The position numbers were made by a program, and so were the translations under genes. A stretch of 64,000 nt of DNA, taken from Ixodes scapularis (lineage: Eukaryota > Arthropoda > Arachnida > Ixodida > Ixodidae). Below are positions 10,901-22,900 of this stretch, piece by piece. The notes under the pieces were generated by a model. It did no database searches and was not told the DNA's origin. It saw only the letters and a program-made list of their open reading frames with translations. How positions within the stretch are numbered: position 1 is the stretch's first letter; every line of letters starts with the position of its first letter. Location: assembly GCF_016920785.2 (NCBI RefSeq), contig NW_024609948.1:1674001-1738000 (forward strand), in the 5' to 3' direction.

Positions 10901-13900
10901 GTCGGTTATCAAGTGCTAGATTCGTGGCTGTATAGGAATTGGAGGAAATAAACGCAGTAGCTAAGTTTGAGACATTCCTTTTCTTGTGTCGCACAGTCTC
11001 ATGTAATTTTAATCTTGACTTCCTAATTTTTGGTTTAGGCAATTTTGTCCTTCAACATTTCTGCACCGTCTGAGCTCACACTAGTGAGAAGTTGGCACGA
11101 AGGTCCTCTGATGCTTCAAATCTCGTGAGAACTGCTGCGCCCTGGAGTGAATGACCCTCAGTGTGTCCCCTGCAGCCTGTGGCTGCGACTCGTACGGATC
11201 CGTGGGACTGTCGTGTGGGAGCGACGGCACCTGCTTCTGCAAGCCCAGCTTCGACGGAGAGAAGTGCGACCGCTGCAAGAAGGGCTTCTACAACTATCCC
11301 CTCTGCGAAGGTATCCACACTGTCAACACATAGAAAATTGTCTCGGTTGTGCTTCTCTCGTAGCATCATAATCTGCTTTGCCTCTGTTTGTTGTCATCTT
11401 TTTATGTGTCTCATTGGTCTGATATAGCCGTGTACATGGCTGAGGGGGAACGCTACTTCATACCTAGGGTTTGGAGTTTTCGGTTAAAACCGATAAAAAA
11501 CGATAAAAGTACGCCGAATCCATTTTCTGAAATTCGGTTTTAACCGGAAAAGGTCAGTTTTTTTAGGGCCGCGTCAAGGTGGATGGGGGGAGGGGTGGGG
11601 GGGAGAGGGCATTGCAGGGTTCAACCTTGTGTGATGTCTTCTAGATTGCCCTCTTCCAAGGTTCAATATTCAACAAAAGAGGTCTTGGATTGGCCTTCAC
11701 GGGACATCTGTGTCCTTTCTGTGATCGGGCTTAGTGTGTCAAAGTCTCGGTCCCCCAAAAAATGTTTGGATGTGGGCTAGTATAATGTTTTATCGCTTCA
11801 TGCACTTCAGGGGACATCCAGGAAAGCCGTTAATACCTTTCTTAACACCCTCTCTCAAACTTCCCTGTGGTTGAGAACATAAATAAAATGGATTTGTTTT
11901 GCCATTCCGCTGGTCACTGTACGGTCATCACCTCAGACGGTCACGTCGTCAGAATGGGAAGGAGAAAGAAGCGCGCGGAAGGTTATGCCCGCAAATTTCG
12001 CGATTTTGAGGTGTATCCTGACGGAAGTTGTAGCGAAGACCAATTATGTATATGTGCCGTTATTCTTTGAGTGATCACAAGTATCACAGCTACAAGGATC
12101 ATCTGATCCGGTGTCCGATGGTGTTTTTTTTCATATTCATTGAAAAAAAAAGGTAAACTTTCATATTCACCGAAAAAAAACGAAAATTAAATTTTAAAAT
12201 AGACACCGAAAAAAGTATGCCGAATTTTGAAAAAATAAAAACCGTAAACGCGGAACCCTATTCATACTTGTAATGATTTGTGTTTACTTTTACCCCCAAT
12301 GTTAAAACGCTCGAACATTCTAGGCCGGATGTTTGAGATCCCGAGGGTAATAGATAAGGGGCCCAGCACGGCCTTGCCGACTCCCTCTCGCTCCAGCCAG
12401 CTGTCACGCCGACACCTCGATGCTCGCTTCTGCTTTTTCGGCGATCTTTTTTTTTGTTTTATTTTACTTCTGGCGCAAGTTTGCGGATAAATCCTTTATT
12501 TTCGGTTTGACGCTTGTCTATCCTTTTTCATCCGTGACAATATCATGTGCTCAAACTCAGTCCATTACTATAACGGACAAATTGGCATAAGGTTTTCACA
12601 TTCTTGCTATGTATCATGACTGACTTGAACTTGCTTATTGGCATCACTGTAATTGACATTAACACTTTTTTGTTAATTCCACGAGCTAAGGTTTTCGAAA
12701 ATGCAGTTTTTGTAGTTCTCTAGCTCTTGTTTGTTATCTTTATATTGACATATTCAACAAAAATACACAAAAAACGCATTATTCGTTGTGATGGTGAGAG
12801 TGAATGACAGAATGGAGTTCGGACCACGCGCTGTCTCTACATAAAAAAGAGGTGTTGTGGTACGTCTTTTCTTAAAGGAATCTGATTTTTACGGCAGTCA
12901 TTTTTATCTGTAATGTTGAAAGAGCTTTTATATATCTCTGCTTGTCAAGACCAGTGTTTCAGCGATAAATATTTTGAGCAAATTTAAGACGAAAAACCTA
13001 AATATTGCCATTTGGGCTTACGTTCACACTCTGTCGTACCTAGTCACCCATTGCGAGCTTCCCAATACAAACTTCAAAGCCGAATCTTGAATTTTTCATT
13101 GTGTACTTTTTCTGCCTTACTAGCTCAGTTTTGTATGAACATAGCGTGTACACTGTGCGACACTGTTAGTGCGAATACACCATCGGCACTTTTTTTTGCT
13201 TTTCACTTCAATCACGTACCGGCGGCCACTATATTTTGCCGTTAGGTGAGGGCCCCAGACGAGTCCTTTCCACCACACTAGTAATTTGTATCATGCTCTT
13301 TCGATTCTAAAAGACAAGAAAAACTGCCAATTCTTTGTTTTCTCTAACAGTATCTTGCAGTGTACATTAAGCTATTTTACGTAACAGTTTGTAAATGTTT
13401 TTGCCCCTTCAATCTGTAAGGCATCCCACGGATGTTTTTGAGAATTACTAAGCTTGTTGTCTGCGAGGGTGTCTCAAGGGGAAGGGGGCGTGGCTTCCCG
13501 CAGGCTGCAACTGCAACCCGGCGGGGATTCTGGCGACGTTTGGCGGCTGCGGCAGCCTGACGAGCGGGGAGCTGTGCGAGTGCAAGGAGCGCGTCACGGG
13601 ACGCATCTGCGACCAGTGCCGCCCGCTCTACTGGAACCTCAAGCCGAGCGACCCGCAGGGTTGCGAGGGTGAGGCTCGGGTGTAGTCTGGCATAGAGACA
13701 CCGTATACACTTTTGGCGTCGAGGTCAAAAGCTTCTGGAGGCGACATGACACCACGCTTGGTCCCCTTCGGGGCCCCGGCGGTGACCAGAACAGCTGTTG
13801 GCGCCAAGTCATTTCTCCTTTTCGTACAACGGCGTCTCTTGGTTTTGGTCATCGTTGAGGGCATATCCCTCCACACTTCTGGCGTCACCTCTCGTGGCCT

Positions 13901-16900
13901 CATGTCGCGTCCAGGAGCTTTCTGCCGCCATAGTTTTTGGAGTGTCGCATCTCTCCTCCCTTTGCCGACAATTGTTTTGTTTGTGTTTTGTTGCGGTTGA
14001 CAGTGCAGTCGCCATATTGGGTTTCGAGAATTCGGTTCAAATGGCAGCAACTCGCCATTCCGCTGAAGGCATGTCTCATTAATGTTAGCGTCTTTGAATC
14101 TGCACGTGGAATTGTCCACTTAGCCATTCTTATCTTTATTGATCTCTGAAAAAGAACTCGTCCTTCCTTCCTTTGTCTTGTTCTCAAAAATGACTTTTCA
14201 ATACTGCCACCACTGCCTAAATTTGGCGTCATGAGTGATGGCATCTGGTGGAGGCAGTGCAAACTCTGTGCACTCATGTGCCTGGCTTTTTCTTTTGTCT
14301 AAAACAGCATCATTTTGTTTTTTAGACAAAAGAGGAAAACAGTGTTTGTAACTTCCGCTGTCAGAAATCGGTAAAGAATGGTTGAGGCACCAGGACCACC
14401 TGTCATGACGTTCCTTAGGGTCAATGCAAGGAGGTCAGCCTGAACATTAGACAAATGCAAAGAGAGAAAACAAACATACAGACCTCTCTGTGTTTGTCTA
14501 ATGTTCAAGCTGACTTCCTTGTATTGACAAGTACCAATTAGCTCAACCTAAGCCTGTTATTCAAGCCTTACGGTGTCGGGTATCGGTTAAAGAAAAGCAT
14601 AAAGAACCCAATTCTGCTTGCTCGCATTTGAGGGGAGGAGATGCACTTGGTCAGGTTGTGGTTTTCTTGGCAACATTATGAAACCATCCAAAATCTGTGC
14701 AGCACCCCCATGCTCTTAAAGTTAATCTTGCCTTTTGTTAGAGACTGCACTAGAAGAATGGGGACAAAGTGAAGCACAAGTTCTCAAAACTTTCTGACCT
14801 TGAGGAACCTTTATCTGGCTCGACTGAAGACCAAGGAACCCCTCCTTATGCAATAAAGCAGCACAAAAGCCCACAGGCCTTCTAAACAATCATGCACTTA
14901 CTAGATAGTGCTTGGCTCATAGCTAAGCATCAATCAATGGCTCAAATCTGCCTACTTAATCTGGAAAGGCACTTTACTTTGGGACAAGTGCGGTCGAGGA
15001 AATTGGGGAGCTTGAGAGTGCTCTGGGGAACCCTCGAGGGTGCTCTGGAGAACCCTTGGGGGTGCGCCAAGGAACTCTTAAGGGTGCTCTTGAGAACCCT
15101 CGAGAGTGCTCTGGAGAACCCTTGGGGGTGCTCCAAGGAACTCTTAAGGGTGCTCTTGGGAACCCTCGAGAGTGCTCTGGAGAACCCTTGGGGGTGCCCC
15201 AAGGAACTCTTAAGGGTGCTCTTGGGAACCCTCGAGAGTGCTCTGGAGAACCCTTGGGGGTGCTCCAAGGAACCCTTGAGGCTGCTTCTGGAACCCTTAA
15301 GGGTGCTCTGGGGAACCCTGTTTGAGAACCCACGCTTTAAGGTACAATGCCTCAAAATTGGAGCGCTCGAGGTGGTTTGCTAACGCCGCCGTTCCCTCCC
15401 CTTGCGCAGACTGCGAGTGCCACTCCCCGGGCACCCTGGGGGGGCTGCGGGTGTGCGACGGCCAGAGCGGCCAGTGCCTGTGCAAGCCCAACGTGGGCCA
15501 GCACCAGTGCACAGAGTGCCTCGACGGGACCTTCCACCTCCAGGACCAGGACCTGCTCGGCTGCCAGGGTGGGTCTTGGCCTCTGGGCCTTGGCATTTTA
15601 CTCCCGTCTTCTGTAGATGGGCATCCAGGGCAGTGGGGTGCTTTCGGTCGCTGACCGGACGGCAACCTTCTTTTCCTCACTGCTTGTCTCATACTGTACT
15701 TTCTTTTGTAGTTATCCTCTCTCTATTTCACTGACTGTGCAGGTATTTGCTCGCGAACTTTTTATTACTTGTTTATTTATTTATTGCAATACCCTCGGGG
15801 CCGAAAGGGCATTACAGAAGGTAGTGGGCAACTGAACACAGTAAAAAGACATACATATGAGTTGAACGCGGTTACGGGATTTCAAAAGTTATTATTAATG
15901 GTAGTTTTAAACAAATCTAACGATGGTATTGATATTATAGATGCAGGCAGGTGGTTCCACTCTGATGATGTTCTAGGTTGGAAGGAATCGTTATAGGCTG
16001 AGGCCTGACAGTGAGGAATGCCAACTTTGAACTGATGGTCGAGGAAGAGTGTTTCTTTTAGGAGAGGATTAGTATGATATATTTTGTAGAGAAGACATAG
16101 AAACCTATGGCACAATAAAAGAAGAGGTAAAGAGAGGTTAATTTTCATGAATGAAACACTGGGTGTTTGATGATAGTTGGTTATTATAATATGAGCACTG
16201 CAATTTTGAAGTGACTCCAGGTTAGCTGTGAGGGTGGTCTAAACAGGACACCAGATTGCAGCAGCATTATTTGAGCACAAAAAGCTTCAGGGAGACGGGG
16301 GCTAAAGGAAAGTGATATGTCAAAGAACAAAGCTCTGCCCAGAGGATATACTAATGGGTGTGCAAAAGGAGCATTGTCTGCTAGTTGTAGCAATGACTGC
16401 CTTGTTTTTCCTGCGACTGCCAGAGATCCACCAGTTCTTTACAAAGCTGAACTTGGCCTCTGAAACAAATGTACACGCCTAATCATGCTGACAAAAACCT
16501 GTGTTCACAGAATGTGCTGCAGAAACCACACTTCCATGTGTGGTTTGTGCTAGATCTTTAAATCCTTTAATCTCTCTTTTTTTTTTTAACCTTTTGTGAT
16601 GTTAGGTGCTAGCCACCATAAAGGATGCTGTCTGCTGGGGAAAAGTTGGCTGTACACAATTATTTATCCTCACTGTTTTTTGCACCTCCTTTCATATGTG
16701 GTAGGAGGCATTTTAGTTGACTTGTTCGCTGTATTTTATTTTTGTGAATTTGGTGGCAATTTGTGTTAGAGGGCAGCTCCACTCAATTCAGGAAATTTCA
16801 AAATTATGAGTGATTTCACATTTAAAAGCACCAATAAAAGCCACTACATCATTTGCTTCTCAAGAAATGGGATATATTTTGTGAAATCTTACTTTAAACA

Positions 16901-19900
16901 TGAGCAGACACTGAAACCAAAACTTTGGCTCCGTCAGGCAACATTGGCTTCCGGCCGCCCAAAATATAGCTATTGCGTGGTACGTGCGGTCACATAATCT
17001 TCTACGCAACAATGGGCGGGATCAGGGTAAGTAACTTAGGACGGGTGTGTGCAAGGTGCAAGTGTCTTCTGCACTGCAGTCTTCACCACGTTTTGGTGTC
17101 TACGATATCTTACAAGGTCTGCATAACTGCGGCATCAGTCTGTGCACGTAGTGTGTACAAAACTCGCGAGAGTCAATGATTGCGGCTGGCGAGGCGATGA
17201 TGACGACGGTTGAGACGTGTCAGACGGCGGTAACAGCAGGCTGGACGGCTCTCCCAAGGCTGAGAAGCGGGCTGCGCAGGCGTGTTTAGCCAATCACGTG
17301 GATACCGCCGAGCACCGAGCAGAGACGCTGGTGACGTCCCCCATTACGCTTGCCGGGGGAAGTAAAAACAAACAAAAAGTAGACTTCGTTTCAGCTTAAG
17401 TCCTGATGCAGCCGACGCTACAAGCTTGAGCATGTGGCCCCGAACGGTACTTGCACTGCTTGAGCGTGCGTGCTTGGCAGGAACGCTGAAAGCCTGCCAA
17501 GACTTCAGCTTAAACAAAGTATTGCAATATTGATGACGTTTAACTCAATGTCGGCTACGACTGCGCTGTCAACAGTGCCTCAATACGCCCGTTAGAGTCG
17601 CCCAATTTTGGCAACTTGGCACTTTCCAAAGTCAGCCAGACCGTTTAAGAAACATTTAGAGAGAACTTGGTCGTAATATTTTACGTGTGGCCTTCGTAGA
17701 GAATACTGAAGAGGACTGCATTGTTTTTTCAAAACTGAAGCGTAGTTGTCGTTTAAGCATAGGCATAAGTAATAGTTTGGCAACACTGTGCCGCTCCTTT
17801 TGTGTTGCGCAGACTGCCAGTGCGACGTGGGCGGAGCGGTGGGCAGCTCGTGCGACGCCCGGAGCGGGCAGTGCCAGTGCCGGCCCCGCATCACGGGGCG
17901 CCGTTGCTCGGAGCCCCTGCAGGCGCACTTCTTCCCCACGCTGCACCAGCACAAGTACGAGGTGGAGGACGGACACACCCCCAGCGGGGTCAACGCCCGC
18001 TTTGACTTCGACAGCGGCCTCTTCCCGGGCTTCTCCTGGAAGGGCTATGCCATCTTCTCCAACATTCAGGTGAGAGACAAAAATACTCTACTCGCTACAG
18101 TGCAATCCACTTATACCGATACCACATAAAACAATGTACTGCTTATAATGATCAGTTTCTAGGGTTTCTAGTTCAGATACAGTGCTAACCTTTTAAAACG
18201 ATTGAATTTTCAGGTTTTTTAATTATCGTTATAAGTGGATTGCACTGTACGTTGTACAGTCATGTGTCGTTAATACGAACCCCATTAAAATGGATGCCCC
18301 CTTTATATAGGCAAGGTTTTCTAGGATGAATTGGGTAAATACACATTTTTTTGTCTCGTTATAATGAACAACTCGCAATGTTTTGGGGAACGGAGGCGTC
18401 CCTATGGACGAGACAGCACTGTTATACCATATAACCTTACAATCTGTTACGGGAGAGTCTGTATAAGAAAAGACACAAAAATGTGCTGGATTATGGAACT
18501 GGTCTTAGCTGGATCCGGCTGGGACCAGTTTCATAATGCAGCTGCGGGTGAACTGTTAATATATAATTATAGCAAGAGTGACATTGCAGTGATTCATCAG
18601 CATCACATGATATGGTGTGTTGCATCACATGACGCTTCGCATGACGACGTTGTTTGGAGCACCACGCAACACGACATGCAATGTCTTGTTATTATGTCGC
18701 CTGACATGTGTGGTCTCAGATGCCTCCAGCTGAAAATCAGACAATCTGAATGGATCCAGCTAAGACTGGTTGCCTAATCCAGCTGAAAGTGGACTGCATG
18801 GTTTTCACCTGGGACGGGACCAGCACCTGGGAGCTCTCAACAGCGGTGTTCATCTTAATGTGGGCATTACCCCGATCCTTTAGCACAGTTTTCTCTCGCA
18901 GGTATGCGCAAATCACCAAACTTTAGCACTGAAGTTGGTACCGTATTTGAATCTCTGAGAACTAGGAAACTGTCCATTTGCTTGTTGGGTCTGACTGAGT
19001 CTTACTCTATACTTGAAATGGAACGGGCCCAAGACCAGGGTGTAAGGTAGACAGGTGGGGAAACGAGAGTCAGATGAGCGACCGGATTGTGTCCCCCTCG
19101 GTTTTCTCTTTTTCTGTGGCGCCATCTATGTGGAGCACCGCAAACTCTCACTCCGGGTGGGCGACCGGTGGCGACCAGCTAAACTGACGGAGATGGTTTC
19201 TCGTGGATTTTCAATGGGGGACTGTCGTGCTCTCGGTTTATTTTGCGCACTCTCCCGTAGAGTTGCACGCAAATCCGATTCCGACTTTTTTTCCTCTCGC
19301 CGCAGCACCATCTGTCGCAAATCGGGGGTACCCGCAAGCAGACAAGTACACAATCCGGTCACGGCGCTGCGGTAGGCTTCTATGGGCCGTTTCCCCACCT
19401 GTCTATCTTACACCCTGCCCAAGACTAAGATCGTTTTCCACCTTGCCCTATTCGCACTGCTTAGAGGGCATCTACATCAGTATACAAAGACACAATTCTT
19501 GACAGTATAATGCAGGGACTAATCCTAATGCTATCATTTATTGAGCATATAGGGAGTATTCACTGGCGGCCATAGCTGTGTGCGCGACTGCTGAGCGCGT
19601 GCTGATTGCGAGCTTCCACAGTCCTTTTGCAACGTGCATTCCGGCCCATGAAGAGTGCCGGTCTTAGCAGCCTATTGATGTGAGCTCGTTCGGAGCATGC
19701 GCTCTAAACAGCACCCACAAATGTGGCGTCCAGTGAATACTCCCTATAGGTATACAGTGTAGACCGCATATAACGTATGTCTGGGGAGTCGCGAAAATCC
19801 GCACTATAAGCGGTACCGCACTATAACCAAAACATCAATTTTTCAGGCCAAAATACATGCCATGAGACAACTTACCTTTGTAAAAGAATTTATTTTATGT

Positions 19901-22900
19901 TAGATGAAAAAATAAGCTTAGTTTGAGGAAAGTCTTTATTTCAATAGACTAGTACAGTTATGTCTCAAGTGCGTCACACATTTTAAAAGAAATTAGCGGC
20001 TTTTGCCTGGCGCAGCCTTTTAATGGCGTCGCGGGTTGCGGACGGACGTTGCGAGCGTTCAGGATTGCTAACCCTAATCACTTTTCTCCGGAGATGAAAA
20101 CGCGTGAAAATTCGTATCCTTCATACGCTACGCGCCAGTAATACCTTGAACTTGAGCACACGCATGAATTGCGCCAAATAAGAAATCCGGGCGATGTTCG
20201 AGGACACAAATGCTTAGAAATCACCACTGTAGTCGAAGTAAACAAACACGACGACACGGGCGTTTTTGCCGTCTTGAGAGCGCCGCCACGACATCGCCGC
20301 ACGAGTAGGTGCTGGTGCTGCCCCCGAGCCGAGAGCCCCGCTTCCAGGGGGTGGTGGGGCAGGACGGGGTCACTGCCCTCCCCTTCGTGCTGAACCCCGG
20401 CCGATGGACCCTTTCCATCAAGGCCCCCCGGCCCGTCTTCCTGGTACGTAGCGGATGCGTGGTCCCTGCCTGCCCGGGACGCGTCTTTGGCCGGTGTACT
20501 TAGCATCCTGTCCCTCCCACGCAGTGAAGTGGTCCCGAAGTGGCTACAGAGTATGTCGCGGGAGCTGGCATGTCACGTTGTCGGACGTTGCAATCCTGGC
20601 AGTTGGTCGTAGAAGTTTTGCAAAAAGAGGCAAGCGAGCGAGGGTGGCGTCGTCGTCGTGGCATGCCAACTCCTGGCTGCTCAAGCGTCTGTGGATTGTC
20701 AAGCTCGTGTGCGACCTGCTGTAGAACTCCACGGCTGCGACGCCGCCGGGGGTCACGGCAGGCGATGGCGCGCCACTTCTGCGATGTCCTCAGTCAGAAA
20801 TTGAGAGAGGACGTGTGAGGATGCAGTAATTACACCAGTCGGAGACACGTTCTGCCACCATACCCACGGGGAGGAAGGCTGCGCGTCGGCCTGCCGCCTT
20901 GGTGGTCTTGAGGCAAAGCACCGGCCTACGGATCCCCAAGTGGCAGGTCCGAATCTCGGCCGAGGTCCCTGCAATTTGATGGAGGCTTATTGCTGGGAGC
21001 CAACATTTCGGTTGCGTGTAAAAAGGTCCCCGGGCAGTTGAACTCGATCCTCGGTTATTTAGTACGCTTAGGCGTACCGAATGCCCTTCATTGGTTTGGC
21101 ACGTAAAACTTTGATTTGATTCGCTGGGTCGGCCCCCCGGAACGTGGGAGTGAGTGTGGCCCCGCATTCCCAGGACTACATGGTGCTGCTGCCCGAGGCC
21201 TTCTACGAGGCGACGCTGCTGCAGGAGCGGGTGCGCCACCCGTGCCTGCGGGGGGGCAACATGGCGGGCCCTTGCCGCCAACTGCGCTACCCGGCCCTGC
21301 CGGACACGGCCGTGCCGGTGGCCGCCGCCCAGGGAGCGGACGGACAGGGTGCCCCCGTGCAAATTCTCGACGACGCGGACGTCCTGGAGGTACGAGAGCT
21401 CGGCTCGGGCCGTGGCTTGAAAAGCTTTCTTGTGGATATCTCCAACTCGTGTGCTTTGTCTGAGAACCGTGTGGCAGCACTTCAAATGACGCTTACAATG
21501 TAGGTAGGCGTCAATAGTAGGTAGATAGTAGGTAGACCTCAATGTATCTACCGGCCCTGGGCCGGTTTGCTGATCAAGGTGGGTATCGCTCTCGACGGGT
21601 TAACCACCCGGAAGAGGAATTTTGAAGTCACTACGCGGGGACAAGAAACCAGGGTATCTAGCGCATAGGTGTACGGCTGCCGTAATTTCCTTCCCTCTTT
21701 GAATACTAAAGTTTGATTCCAGGCACAAACACAGGAACGAACTCGATTATGGCCGCCAGTGAAGGTTTCGGTGTCCACGGTCCTCCAGAATCGATTCGAC
21801 AAACGGCGTCGACCCACACCCTCCTCAACTCTGAGTTTTTGAGGAACCGGTGAAAACACAAGCTTGGGTTGCGCAGCAGGTTGTTTGCACAACCCACAGC
21901 TTGGCAAGGAGTGCTCGGCATTGTGCAACGATGCCAGTCCCTTGGGCTCCTCGCACTTCGGCAGCACGACCCGATTGAGCGAGCAGGGAGTCGAGAATCT
22001 TTGTGCACGGTCGCTGAGGAGCACTTACAATCAACAACCACTAAAGCGTAACATAACGAGCAGAAATCTTACGCTGGGACAGCTGAAAACAAAGCAGAAA
22101 AGCATGGTAAGGGAAGTGGCAATACGAACAAGTAACCTGCTTGAGTGCGGACGTGACGACGGGGCCCAAGGTTTCTTGGGCCCCGACGCCAACTCGCCGA
22201 ATGCCCGAGGATAAGCTGGTGGTAACATCTTTAATATCGGTTTTAGAGTGGATCGCACTTTCTCATTAGCGTAATATTTTGGCAGTGCTCGTATTTAGTC
22301 TCCGTGAATCGATACCAGTCACTTATTTTAGTTCGACAACTAATTCGAGTTACCCTTTAAGGGAAGACATGGGTCTTTGGCACTAAAAACTCCCTAAAAT
22401 ATCATAGTTTTGGAAATTACTATTTTAAAAATGCAGCTATTTTTTTTTGTGATCTACCACTTTTTTCATTTTTTAGACCAGTATTTGAGCCATGATATAA
22501 TTTTATAGTACCGCTGCGGGCTGAATTTGCATTGAAGTTCGTACTAAAACAGTGCTTTCTTAAGAGGGATTCACCGGCAATTTATTTGTAGTCTCTTCCT
22601 TCTAGATGGTGCTAAACTTTTCCGGAACAAACGACCTGCTCCCAGTTGGGTATGCAGCTCAGGGTTGGCTTGGGACACAAGTTGTTGACCGTCGATTTAG
22701 GCGAGCTGTAGATATTGTTCGCGGAACATGAGCCAGTGATGTAGAACTGGCTCCAAAGTTAGAACCACGTTTCAACCATTTGAATGCACCTATTTAACGT
22801 GAACGCCACATTTGTCGATTGCGTTGTGCATTGGTTGTATACGCTGGTTGTCTTCATTTGCAGACAACCTCTGTACTGTCACAAGTTATGGAGTCGCCAG

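Noticed and set aside
14892..15383. 163-codon frame on + and 137/119-codon frames on -, all rich in GTLESALENPW-like or SRVPKSTLK-like repeats
   Set aside because: They are read-through of the 66-bp minisatellite, whose period is a multiple of three; no start context, family or splice evidence.
20790..21542. 250-codon - strand frame
   Set aside because: It is the shadow of laminin exon 21174-21389 plus a SINE; no motif of its own.
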